From Gammaproteobacteria bacterium (lineage in GTDB: Bacteria > Pseudomonadota > Gammaproteobacteria > Pseudomonadales > Azotimanducaceae), in contig VXLL01000004.1 in NCBI GenBank assembly GCA_009841615.1, positions 1 to 63,294 on the forward strand: DNA of 63,294 bases. Direction: 5' to 3'. This document shows, piece after piece, positions 1-9,942 of the stretch (position 1 is its first letter; each line of letters begins with the position of its first letter). The translations under genes were made by a program, and so were the position numbers. Under the pieces are notes generated by a model that did no database searches, had not been told where the DNA came from, and saw nothing but the letters and a program-made list of their open reading frames with translations.

Positions 1-3000
1 GGTCGAAAAAGGTACTTCCGTCATTATTCAAGTCGAGAAGAGCTTCATCGATCACCGCGATTGCAAACTCGGTCGGAACCTCAGTGCCTTTGTATTCGTC
101 TATTGAAATCGATAGCTTGACCTTGTCCTGCGGCTGGTAGTAATCGCGATTGGTCGAAACTGTAATCTCCAGTGGGACTAAGCGAGGGTTGTCCAGAGTA
201 AATTCCGTTGAGGCGATTCGATATCGCCGATCCTCTAGGTTGTCTGTAGCCGATCGCGGAAACACATTGAGAACTGATAACTCGAAATGTGGCTCGTAGT
301 GTTCGAGTACGGGAAATTCAATGACTGGATTCTTAGGATCCAGCTGAACTAGCCAATGATCAATAACACTGGTCCGTTCGATAGTTACTAAAGTCGGGGA
401 GTTTCCTAGGTGGTTTTTAACTTCACAACTAATGGTTTCCCCAACATTGACTTTCTGGGTACCGCAATTCAGCTCCAATTCAACATTTGTGGGTAGCTCA
501 TTGCGAACCAAACGACTCTCCCTTTCGGCCATCGCTTCCACAGTGATCTGCGATCGTTGGATGTTACCCTTAGAGTCCACTACCTGTGCGAGAACGTAAT
601 AGAATTTTTTGTCCTGTGCTGTGAAGTCGCACGACACTGGGTCTAAGGTCGAAACTAACTTACAATCGAATACTGTTTCCCACTCCACGTTTCCGCTCGC
701 TAAATCTTCTCGATCATACGAGTCTGAATCACGTTTGGTCGCCCAGACAGTGATTTGTACTTCTGTCCCAATCGATATTTCGTCGTGATTGGAAACGACC
801 AAGACTTCAATAGGCCAGGGCTTCCCAACTGTTATTCGACCCTTAGCGAAACCTAAGATTGAGTAGTGACTTTCTGGACGTCGAATACCGACGAATCGGT
901 CCACTCCAAAGTAAAGTGCTTCAACCTGTGCTGCTACGGATTTGCCGCGATCACTCAGTATTGAACTATCAACACTAAGCTCGCCGTAGTAGACATTACT
1001 GCGCAGAGAACTCAATGTCGATACATGCTTACCTTCACTATCCAGTTCAAACTCTTCCGCAATTAACGAGCCAGAAAGAGTCCTGTCGAGATTTCTACTA
1101 ATGACATATTCGTTCTGCGGTAAGTTTACAAACGATGGACTCTGCTCCGCTAACCAAACATCCACATGCCCGGACGCATTAGCATAGGGTCCACCAGCGT
1201 GAAACTCTGCGCGCGTCGTGGTCTTGAATTGGTCCCCAAACTCGTACTGTTCAGCATTTAGGGTTTGGGTCACTCGAATAGGGTTAGTTTTGAATTCAAA
1301 GACGGTGAATGACCCACCTAGAACTTCAACAGTCTTCGAGTCCCGATATACATCAATGCAGGGACTTGATATAGGTTTTTGTGCGTCGTATACGAGACCT
1401 ATGTCATACTCACCAAGCTCGGCATTGTTCCTAAGTGTTATAGATGTGTGGTACGAACCAAATTCATTCAGAGACAATGGTGTTACTTCAATCTCTCGAA
1501 GATTCGGTCCAAGGACACACAGTCCAAAATGTCCTTCGTCAGGTATTACTCTGATGTCATTTAGTCTCGTTCGGACAAATCCTTTAATATGAACAGTATC
1601 CCCTGGGAGATACAAGTCTTGCGGCGTGGTAGCCCAGTGGTCGATGCTCTCAAATAAGTCGTTGGGATATACGTAACCTTGGATCGTGTAACTGTAGTCT
1701 AGTGGTAACAACGCGATCCCATCCGTCCCCTCGACTCGTAGAAAATACATAGGACAATCGCGACCGTCTCGACAATCCCGACTCAAACTTTCCTTGCTCC
1801 GATCCCAATAGGGATCGAATGTTTTGTATCCCGGTAAGGAAACGAATCCGTTCATGTCTGTCTTACCGGAAAATACAGACTCGTGGATTTCAGACAGGTT
1901 GCTGGGAGTACCCAGATAAAACTCGATATCTGCGTTCGCAATTGGTTCGCCTGTGTCTAAGTCGACTACCCATGCCAGCGTATCAACAGCTCCTAATTTG
2001 AGAAAAACAGAGTAGGGCGTTGCTTGTACAAAGAAGATTTTCTCGAGTGAATCTTTCGGATGGTCAAATCTTGGTCTGCCCACGGCTTTGCCAGACATCA
2101 CTCCGGAAATTGAACTAATAGTGCTTCTTAAACCGAAGGTTCGTGCTTGTAGTGTGTCGTCCTTATCTGGACTTGGCACGATGTTGGTTTGAGTGTGTTG
2201 AACTCCCTGTTCGTCAAGAATGTCGTAAATGAGGTTCACGTCGTCGACGTTTTTTAAAAATAGTTGAGGTTCAACGTTGCCGCGCGAATCAACGACAACG
2301 TGTGTTTGAGCTAGACGCAAAGTTGGATGTGGCCGTCCAATTCGAAATGTTATTTCGTTGGTACCGTTGAGAGGACGTCCAAAACCATCTTGAACCGGCG
2401 TCAGACTATCTGCTTCTTTGTCGTCTTGGTCTGTGGCAGCGACATACAGGCGGTAACTAGTGTTTGGTCGAAAGTCTCTGCTGATGAAATAATCGAAGCT
2501 TTTCGTGTCTTGAGAATGTCTCCACGAGGTGTACCTACGTGTATTACTTGACTCAATAGAAGGTTCTGTATGAACCAAATGACTGATCGATCGTTGAAGA
2601 AAACGAGAAGAAAAATGAAGCCAAATGTTTGAACTTACAGAGCAAAATTTTTCGTGCATTTGACCTACAGCATGGAATAGTTCGTTTCCGTACACGTCCT
2701 TACATGTGAGTCCAAGAAACTGGAAATCACCAAACGTCGTTATGTCGGTTTCGACTAGCTTTCTCTCCTTTGATAGTAAATTGCCTGTTGTTCCCTTGAC
2801 CCCAGGTAGTAGAAGCAACGACACTGTAGCGTTCTGAGAAAGTGGCTCGTTTGGTAATACTAGAACATCATCATCGTGGTTCCGATGGAGATCACAATTA
2901 TCACGGTCAAAAACTTGGTATGTTTGTTCCCGACCAAAGAAGTCGTCTCTGAATTGAGATCGGAACCGCCGGTCGGTGGGACAAATCGTTGTGGTAATTT

Positions 3001-3535
3001 CCTTTCCGGAAACAGAGTCAACCACTAACAGTCGGTCCCGCAATGAATCTATGTCTATGTCTTGATTGAAAACAACCCTAAGGATGGGCTCGGTAGGAGA
3101 CTTCCAAGACACAATCTGTCCGGAGTCCATGGATGGTACTACGGTATCAAAAAAGTGAACGTAGTCGTCGCTCATCATTTGACCGTTCGGTGCGATGATT
3201 CCTGGTCGTACGATCACCTTATATCTGGTTGCGCCGTCAAGGTCAGCATCAATCGGTAGTTCGCACTGCAACGTGTTTAATTTGACCCAGTTCCATTCAC
3301 AATCCACTGCTGGTTCAATGTCGATAGGGACAACATCATCGACAAACATTGAAGCACCTAGTGCTACGATGTTCTGATTGAACTCAATCGTAATGCGATC
3401 ACTGGCTGCCACTTCTTCACCAGATGGATATATTGCTCGAACTTTCAACGGTTTTGCTGGCGAGTGTCCTTGAGCCAGAGACCCCGTACAGTAGAAGCAA
3501 GTCAACAATATTGGGATGATCAATCTTGTGTTCAT
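1..3535 (-). CDS. alpha-2-macroglobulin-like protein, N-terminal part (runs off left edge)
   Basis: A minus-strand reading frame opens at ATG 3535-3533 and is still open at base 1, giving about 1,178 residues. The frame at the left edge (AVIDEALLDL) matches the frame at the start, so I see no net frameshift. The N-terminus is a Sec signal ending near SLAQ, then a first Ig-like macroglobulin domain beginning KPLKVRAIYPSGEEV. It aligns almost collinearly with the next two genes, and more closely with the middle one (both begin MNTRLI). The start has a purine-rich site (AAGGAATAGGAAC) just upstream. Bacterial A2Ms are periplasmic protease traps; the thioester region of this copy lies outside the window, so its activity class cannot be judged. 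It is third and last in a tandem array, 158 bp after the stop of the middle copy. Confidence 0.87.
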   Translation of the reverse strand, partial: MNTRLIIPILLTCFYCTGSLAQGHSPAKPLKVRAIYPSGEEVAASDRITIEFNQNIVALGASMFVDDVVPIDIEPAVDCEWNWVKLNTLQCELPIDADLDGATRYKVIVRPGIIAPNGQMMSDDYVHFFDTVVPSMDSGQIVSWKSPTEPILRVVFNQDIDIDSLRDRLLVVDSVSGKEITTTICPTDRRFRSQFRDDFFGREQTYQVFDRDNCDLHRNHDDDVLVLPNEPLSQNATVSLLLLPGVKGTTGNLLSKERKLVETDITTFGDFQFLGLTCKDVYGNELFHAVGQMHEKFCSVSSNIWLHFSSRFLQRSISHLVHTEPSIESSNTRRYTSWRHSQDTKSFDYFISRDFRPNTSYRLYVAATDQDDKEADSLTPVQDGFGRPLNGTNEITFRIGRPHPTLRLAQTHVVVDSRGNVEPQLFLKNVDDVNLIYDILDEQGVQHTQTNIVPSPDKDDTLQARTFGLRSTISSISGVMSGKAVGRPRFDHPKDSLEKIFFVQATPYSVFLKLGAVDTLAWVVDLDTGEPIANADIEFYLGTPSNLSEIHESVFSGKTDMNGFVSLPGYKTFDPYWDRSKESLSRDCRDGRDCPMYFLRVEGTDGIALLPLDYSYTIQGYVYPNDLFESIDHWATTPQDLYLPGDTVHIKGFVRTRLNDIRVIPDEGHFGLCVLGPNLREIEVTPLSLNEFGSYHTSITLRNNAELGEYDIGLVYDAQKPISSPCIDVYRDSKTVEVLGGSFTVFEFKTNPIRVTQTLNAEQYEFGDQFKTTTRAEFHAGGPYANASGHVDVWLAEQSPSFVNLPQNEYVISRNLDRTLSGSLIAEEFELDSEGKHVSTLSSLRSNVYYGELSVDSSILSDRGKSVAAQVEALYFGVDRFVGIRRPESHYSILGFAKGRITVGKPWPIEVLVVSNHDEISIGTEVQITVWATKRDSDSYDREDLASGNVEWETVFDCKLVSTLDPVSCDFTAQDKKFYYVLAQVVDSKGNIQRSQITVEAMAERESRLVRNELPTNVELELNCGTQKVNVGETISCEVKNHLGNSPTLVTIERTSVIDHWLVQLDPKNPVIEFPVLEHYEPHFELSVLNVFPRSATDNLEDRRYRIASTEFTLDNPRLVPLEITVSTNRDYYQPQDKVKLSISIDEYKGTEVPTEFAIAVIDEALLDLNNDGSTFFD

Positions 3536-3693
3536 GTTCCTATTCCTTCTCGCGATAGCGGTTCCTATTTAAGCTACAAGCGTTTACCTACGACCATTAA
3601 ACTTAAACTTTTGGGGTACCATAACAATTCGATGCGCGGGTACTCGCTCGTGAATTCAATGTGCGAAGTTTCCATGGCGTACCTACCATACTC

Positions 3694-6600
3694 TCAGTGT
3701 GTGTTCTGACGTGTTTCGTTATTGACCTTGAGTGTCCAAGGTTCGGTTTTACTGAACATGACCGGTTGATATATTTCTTCGACACGGGCAGGTAACACTG
3801 AAAATTCACCTGCACTGATCGCTTGTCCCAACCAGAGTAAGTGGTATTTCCTGCGCCCCAGTCCCTCCGCAAAATAGCGTACGTTCTGCAAACCAATTTC
3901 ACGATAACTAAAGTTCCGAAGACTTGCACCTTTAAATTCTCGATACAACTCACTTTCTGCTAAGATATCCCTCAATTCAAGCTCACTATAAGGTAGAACA
4001 AGTTCTGTCGTGAGGTTCGCATTGACTGGCTCTAAGCCTCCAGGTACCGAGTCGTCGAGTACCACGAATTGACGACGAAAACGGTTTTTCAGGAATAGAT
4101 TGACAAGTACGTACTCACCCTTGTTTATCTCGTCTCCCGGTTCAAGGATGTACCACTGTTTGTCGCGGTACACCACGTACTCCCGATGGAGTTCAAATCC
4201 CGAGTAGCGATTGATTCGCTCGTCGACTGTTGTGATATAAGACAATTCGACTTCGTAAAACATTTCACCACGACCCTGGCGATTGATTTCGATCGCACCT
4301 CGCGAACCGAATAGGTGTGATTGCAGAGTGTGTTGAGTATGTCGTTGTGCAATACTTGAAGTGAAGTTCCAATCATTGGCTAGAGGCGTCGACATTCCTG
4401 TGTCTGTACTACGCAATGCTACTGAAGTCATTGAATCATCGATGTCAGAATCTATGTAGTCAAAAAACGTAATCATTGCGTTGGTGCAAAAGACGTTGTC
4501 CTGTGTGTTGTGCCAATAGGGTGAGTTTTCGCGAGCGTAGCGAATGGTATTAGACAACTCTTTCAACTCGCCGATTTCTAAATCGATCGCATCGGCGCGG
4601 GACAACTTTGTAAGGGCTTCTAACACTGAGCACAATGAACGCGTGTTGGAGTATAGGATGTGCGAGAGCTCCATTGGCACCGACTCTTCGAATTCCACTA
4701 CTCCATTTATTTCAAAACGTCGGTTCATGATCCGTTCAAAAGTCATCTGAACCATCGAATGCTTCGGATCTATAGTGATCAATGCCATGAGATAGTGAGA
4801 TAAACCAAATAAATCCATTAGATTAATTCGGTCTGAAACGAGTGCGAGATCGGATTCCTTGAGTTCTCCCCAGAGGGCTAACGCGTGTAAAACAACAGCA
4901 CGAACTGTAGGTTGCACAGAGTTGATTACAGTCTCGTCATATCGGTAAGCACTGTCCGAAAGAACTTCTTCTTCGGCCTCCAACAAATCTCTTAAGTACC
5001 CGAGTAATCTCTCTTTTGACTCTCCGGGAACGATGTACCCGGCTATTTCGAACCAGGAAAAAGCAATCGCTGTGTATGCAGACAAATAAGGATCCGCTAA
5101 TTGATCGCTAGAAATGTAATAAGCCATGCCCCCATCGTGAGCTTGGTAATCTGACGCAGAGTCCAGAACTCGCGAGATCAAAGCCTCCGGATCTGACCAT
5201 TGGATTCCGTGCTTCGTACCTCGTCCAGCGAGTTTTACGTACTGCATAGCAAGCACGGCTTGAGATAGCTCTTGTTCCCAGCTCGAGTATGTATATTCAG
5301 TTGCATGACGAAAGACCCCATCGAAATTAACAGCTTTATTCGTTGACAACGTGAAATTCAATTGCCCGGTATCATTGACAGAATTGGAAGACATACTAAT
5401 CGGAATCGTGGTTTTTTCGCCTTTTAGGGGGCCATGAACTACACTCGAGACGCGAACCTTGCTGCTACGCACCGGAATACGAACGTCTATTGCATCGCTG
5501 CCTCTTCGGTCACCCGCGCTTGCAACGATCTTGATTTCAGATGGTTTGATTGGATATCGAAAATCAGTAGACGGAGGCACGATACCGGCCTCTACATCCC
5601 AGGTTACTAGCTTGCGCTCAAAGGGTTCAAACCTCATTTGTTGTTGATATGTAGTCGGAGAACCTTCGACGAGATTGCCTAGAGTTTGTATTTCGACTGT
5701 CAAACTACGACGTCGATCTGTCCGGTTGAGAATCCATGCTCCAAGTTGAAACTTGTCCCCTTCAGTAACAACGTTGGGTGCGACTGGGCCAACTTCCGTA
5801 TCCTTCAAAGTGGCGAAGGTGGTCTCCGCGTATCCAAATCGCTCTTTGGCCGAGACTGCCATAACCAATACTTTCCAGTTCGTGAGCTGATCGGGTAAGA
5901 CGAAGTCAAGTTTCAAACGACCGTTGTTGGCGATCACCGATGGGTTCCAATAGGCAACGAAAGTATCAACGTTTCGAATGCTGGGATCTGCTTCACGCAA
6001 CAATCTCGTCCTAGTGGAAGGATCTAATGGTTCACGGTAAGGTCCAGTTGATTTGAGGTAACCAGACACGTCATGCAAGCTCCCGTCCCATCGCGGGATC
6101 AATGATGAAGAAGATTGCGGATCTGATTCCTGAAATAACCTAGCGATCAAGCCATAGGTCTGCACGTCGTTTTTGCTAGATTTCCATGTCTTCTTAGTTG
6201 GATTGAAGAAGACACTACCGTTTTCACTCAAAGCTAGAAATGTTTCATCGATCACAGCTATCGCAAACTCCGTCGGCACCTTACGATCTTTGTTTTCGTC
6301 GATTGAGATCGACAATTCGACCGTGTCCCCCGGTTCGTAAGAATCGCGATTGGACGAAACGGTAATACCCAGTGGAACGTCGCGAGGGTTGTCCATCGCA
6401 AACTTTGTCGTACCTATCCGATATAACGGATATCTAGAGTTGTTCGTTTTCGATAGGGGAGTTTGATTTAGGACTGACAATTCGAAATGCGGCCCATAAT
6501 GCTCAAGTACAGTGAATTCGATGATTGGATTGTCTGGATTTAGTCGAACCAACCAATGATCGATTACACTGGCGCGTTCTATGGTTACTAAAGTTGGAGA

Positions 6601-9600
6601 ATTTCCGATGTCGTTTGCAATTTCACAACGAACGATGTCCCCCACATTGACGTTCTGAGACCCACAGTTCAAATCTAATTTCACTGCCCTAGTCGACTTT
6701 TTTGTGAGGTAGCGAATCGAACGACTCTCAGGATTGGCGGTTGCTTCGACATGGAGTCTCGCTCGTTGGGTGAATCCATTAGAGTCGACTATTCGAGCAC
6801 GTACTTTGTAGATGTTCTTTTTCAGTGGCGTAAAGTCACAGGACACAGGGTCTCGCGAAGACACTACCTTACAACTGAATATTTCCTTCCACACGATGTC
6901 TGGATTCCACAAATAATCTGGGCTCCATGACTTCTCTAGTTGTCTAGGATTTGGATCAAATTGGACGGCGTCGACAGTAATCTGCACTTCGGTATCAACT
7001 ACGATCTCGTCATCCTTGGAAACAACTAAAACTTCGATGGGCCAAGGTTCTCCAACACTTATAGATCCGAAGTGACCAACATAAGAGTAAGCTGACCCGG
7101 GAATGCGAATACCAACAAATCGATCCGTCCCAAAATAGGGTATCTTGGTGATTGAAGTAACAGATTTACCTCGATCGTTCAATACCGAACTCTCGACTCG
7201 AAGTTCCCCGTACGCGACTGTAGGGCTTAGAGAATTTATGGTCGCTACGTGTTTACCCGCATCATCCACTTTGAACTCATCGCTAAACAGCGGATTAACA
7301 AGCGTGCCAGTTTGGTTGTTGCTACGGACAAAATTGATCTCATGCAAATTTTGAAAGAATGGTGTGTCTGGAAACAACCGAATCTTTACCTGCGCAGTTG
7401 CGTGTGAATAGGGTCCGTCCGCGTGTCGTTGTACGGATGTCGTTGCGACCATTTGGTCGCCAAACGTGTAATGATTCGCGTTGAGTGTTTGGATCACTCG
7501 AATGGGATTGGTCGTGAATTGAAACACCGAGAATGACCCGCCGAGAACTTTGAACGTTCTCAAACCCCAGTCCATTTCATGACATGGTTTAGATATAGGC
7601 TCCTGCGTGTTGATTACAGCAAAAATTTCATACTCACCAAGTTTGGCGTTGTTGTGTAAACGGATAGACGTGTGGTATGAGCCAAATTCACTCAGAGACA
7701 ATGGTGTTATGTCAAACTCACCACCTTCAGGCCCTTTTACACAGAGTGCAAAGTGACCTTCGTCAGGAATCACTCGTATGTCGTTTCGTCTCGTTCGGAT
7801 GAAGCCCTTAATGTGCACAGTATCCCCTGGAAGGTACAAGTCCTGGGTCGTCGTAGCCCAGTGGTCCATACTGTTGTACAAATCATAGGACCGAACATAG
7901 CCGTGTATTGTGTAATCGAAATCTAATGGCAACAACGCGATACCTGCCTTCCCTTCGACATGAAGGAAATACATAGGACAATCACGACTGTCGGGACAAC
8001 TTCGCCACAAGCCAGAAACAGCTCGATCCAAATAGGAGTCGTAGTCTTCGTATCCAGGTAGGGAAACGAAACCGTCATCGTCTGTTTCACCGGAAAAGAT
8101 AGATTCCTCTATTTCAGCGAGTTTTCTGAGGTCGCCGAGGTAGAACTTTACCGCCGCGTTCGCGATTGGCTCGCCCGTTTGTAGGTCAACTACCCAAACT
8201 AAGGTGTGAGCTGGTCCAAGTTTAAGAAAGACGGAATACGGCGTTGCTTGAGCGAAAAAGAGACTCTCGATAGATTCTTTAGGATGATCAATACTTGGTC
8301 GACTAACGACTCTTCCGGACATCACTCCAGAGGGAGAACGTATCGAGTCTTCCATCTCTATAAATTTAACGTGTAATCTATCGTTCTGCACAGGGCTTGC
8401 TACACTCTGAATCTGACCCTGTTCAATTCCCTGTTCGTCCAGAATATCGTAGAAGAGACGAACTTCCTCAACATTTTCGAGAAGTATTTGAGGTTTGACA
8501 TTGCCGTTTGAATCAACAACGATGTGTGTCTGGGTCACATGTGCTCGTGGGAGTGGCTGTCCAAAGCGAAACGATATTTCGTTTGTACCTTCTAGACGTC
8601 TTCCAAAACCATCTTGGATGGAGGACGCACCATCGGAAACAATTTTGTTTTTGTCAGTTGGTACGATGAAGAGGCTGTAGCTAGTGTTTAATTGAAAATC
8701 TCTTTCAAGGTCATAAAAATAGCCCTGTCGCAATTGACTTAAGCGGGCGCCCATCCAATTAAGAGGCCACCTTGTGGTTTGACCCTCTGTCGATGGTTCC
8801 GTATGAAGGAACTTTTCGATCCTTCGATCGGACAAAGGAGATGAAAAGTGCCCAAAAATAGGGAAGTGCATAGAACAAGATTGTTCCTGCGATTCATCGA
8901 CTGGTATAAATTTTTCTCGTCCCCGTTCGTCCTGACAAACGAGCCCAAGAAATCTGAATTCACCGAACGTCGTTACGTCTGTTTCTACGAGTTCTTGTTC
9001 TTTTGAAAGTAAGTTGCCGGCTGCTCCCTTCACACCAGGTAGTACAAGCATGGAGACTTTGGCGTTTGCGGCAAGTGGTTCGTTTGGGAGTATGAGGACA
9101 GAATCCGAATACTTCGTACTTAGACCACAATTCTTACCTTCAAAGACCCCATACTCCTCCTTCCGACCGAAGAAGTCGTCTTTGAATTTTGAAACCAACC
9201 TCCCGTCAGTAGGACAGACTTTTGTGGACATTTCTTTACCAGAAACTGAGTCGATCAAAAATATCCTTTCCCGCAGTGAGTCAATCTGTACTACTTGATT
9301 GAATTCTGCCCAGATGATGGGCTCAGTAGGAGACTTCCAGGACACAATCCGATGGAATTCCATCGATGGTACAGTAGTCCCAAAAGAGTGAACGAATTCT
9401 TCGTTCATCATTTGGCCTTTCGGAGCTTTGATTCCAGGTCGTACGGTAACTGTATATTTCGTTGAATATTCGAAATTGGAATCTGCGAGGAGTTCACACT
9501 GTAGGGTGTTCAATTTGACCCAATTCCATTCACACTCAATTGCTGGTTCGATCTCAACCGGTACAACATCGTCGACAAACACTGAAGAAGCCCCTAGCGT

Positions 9601-9771
9601 AACGATGTTTTGGTTAAATTGAATCGTTATGGGTTCGCTTGTTGGTACCTCCTCTCCGGCGGGATATATAGCAAGAACTTTCAATGGTTTTTCTTGTGCG
9701 TTTCCTTGACCCATGGTCGATACGAAGAAGAGGGTAGGAAACAACAACCCGACGATCAATCTCGTGTTCAT
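3694..9771 (-). CDS. alpha-2-macroglobulin-like protein lacking the thioester cysteine
   Basis: A 2,025-residue protein with a Sec signal (MNTRLIVGLLFPTLFF..., cleavage probably near GNAQ). An N-terminal macroglobulin domain (KPLKVLAIYPAGEEV) is followed by many beta-rich macroglobulin domains. Around residues 1,480-1,750 there is an all-helical thioester-domain-like segment (FRHATEYTYSSWEQELSQAV), then a C-terminal receptor-binding-like domain. Family members of this size normally carry C-x-E-Q, whose Cys and Gln form the internal thioester that tethers attacked proteases. Here the Cys position (about residue 1,497) is Ser, codon AGC at 5283-5281. The rest of the motif (WEQ) is kept, so one base change (TGC to AGC) would explain it. 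It may trap non-covalently or be structural. No lipobox is visible, unlike E. coli YfhM. It sits in tandem between two paralogues with gaps of 158 and 171 bp. Confidence 0.92.
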   Translation of the reverse strand: MNTRLIVGLLFPTLFFVSTMGQGNAQEKPLKVLAIYPAGEEVPTSEPITIQFNQNIVTLGASSVFVDDVVPVEIEPAIECEWNWVKLNTLQCELLADSNFEYSTKYTVTVRPGIKAPKGQMMNEEFVHSFGTTVPSMEFHRIVSWKSPTEPIIWAEFNQVVQIDSLRERIFLIDSVSGKEMSTKVCPTDGRLVSKFKDDFFGRKEEYGVFEGKNCGLSTKYSDSVLILPNEPLAANAKVSMLVLPGVKGAAGNLLSKEQELVETDVTTFGEFRFLGLVCQDERGREKFIPVDESQEQSCSMHFPIFGHFSSPLSDRRIEKFLHTEPSTEGQTTRWPLNWMGARLSQLRQGYFYDLERDFQLNTSYSLFIVPTDKNKIVSDGASSIQDGFGRRLEGTNEISFRFGQPLPRAHVTQTHIVVDSNGNVKPQILLENVEEVRLFYDILDEQGIEQGQIQSVASPVQNDRLHVKFIEMEDSIRSPSGVMSGRVVSRPSIDHPKESIESLFFAQATPYSVFLKLGPAHTLVWVVDLQTGEPIANAAVKFYLGDLRKLAEIEESIFSGETDDDGFVSLPGYEDYDSYLDRAVSGLWRSCPDSRDCPMYFLHVEGKAGIALLPLDFDYTIHGYVRSYDLYNSMDHWATTTQDLYLPGDTVHIKGFIRTRRNDIRVIPDEGHFALCVKGPEGGEFDITPLSLSEFGSYHTSIRLHNNAKLGEYEIFAVINTQEPISKPCHEMDWGLRTFKVLGGSFSVFQFTTNPIRVIQTLNANHYTFGDQMVATTSVQRHADGPYSHATAQVKIRLFPDTPFFQNLHEINFVRSNNQTGTLVNPLFSDEFKVDDAGKHVATINSLSPTVAYGELRVESSVLNDRGKSVTSITKIPYFGTDRFVGIRIPGSAYSYVGHFGSISVGEPWPIEVLVVSKDDEIVVDTEVQITVDAVQFDPNPRQLEKSWSPDYLWNPDIVWKEIFSCKVVSSRDPVSCDFTPLKKNIYKVRARIVDSNGFTQRARLHVEATANPESRSIRYLTKKSTRAVKLDLNCGSQNVNVGDIVRCEIANDIGNSPTLVTIERASVIDHWLVRLNPDNPIIEFTVLEHYGPHFELSVLNQTPLSKTNNSRYPLYRIGTTKFAMDNPRDVPLGITVSSNRDSYEPGDTVELSISIDENKDRKVPTEFAIAVIDETFLALSENGSVFFNPTKKTWKSSKNDVQTYGLIARLFQESDPQSSSSLIPRWDGSLHDVSGYLKSTGPYREPLDPSTRTRLLREADPSIRNVDTFVAYWNPSVIANNGRLKLDFVLPDQLTNWKVLVMAVSAKERFGYAETTFATLKDTEVGPVAPNVVTEGDKFQLGAWILNRTDRRRSLTVEIQTLGNLVEGSPTTYQQQMRFEPFERKLVTWDVEAGIVPPSTDFRYPIKPSEIKIVASAGDRRGSDAIDVRIPVRSSKVRVSSVVHGPLKGEKTTIPISMSSNSVNDTGQLNFTLSTNKAVNFDGVFRHATEYTYSSWEQELSQAVLAMQYVKLAGRGTKHGIQWSDPEALISRVLDSASDYQAHDGGMAYYISSDQLADPYLSAYTAIAFSWFEIAGYIVPGESKERLLGYLRDLLEAEEEVLSDSAYRYDETVINSVQPTVRAVVLHALALWGELKESDLALVSDRINLMDLFGLSHYLMALITIDPKHSMVQMTFERIMNRRFEINGVVEFEESVPMELSHILYSNTRSLCSVLEALTKLSRADAIDLEIGELKELSNTIRYARENSPYWHNTQDNVFCTNAMITFFDYIDSDIDDSMTSVALRSTDTGMSTPLANDWNFTSSIAQRHTQHTLQSHLFGSRGAIEINRQGRGEMFYEVELSYITTVDERINRYSGFELHREYVVYRDKQWYILEPGDEINKGEYVLVNLFLKNRFRRQFVVLDDSVPGGLEPVNANLTTELVLPYSELELRDILAESELYREFKGASLRNFSYREIGLQNVRYFAEGLGRRKYHLLWLGQAISAGEFSVLPARVEEIYQPVMFSKTEPWTLKVNNETRQNTH

Positions 9772-9942
9772 CTTCCTATTCAGTTGTCCTTCTGAAGAAA
9801 TTTAATGAACAACCGGTTATTACAAGTTCAAAAAATATTGAACCATTTTGGTGCCCACAACACTTATTGCGTCGTTGCCAATTAGTCGATCTTCTGATCG
9901 CAAACACCATCTAAGAAAACACCTAGTAATTAGACTACGTTA

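Noticed and set aside
1218..1592. 124-codon plus-strand frame opposite the left A2M gene
   Set aside because: Antisense of a collinear A2M coding frame; no ribosome site, no domain.
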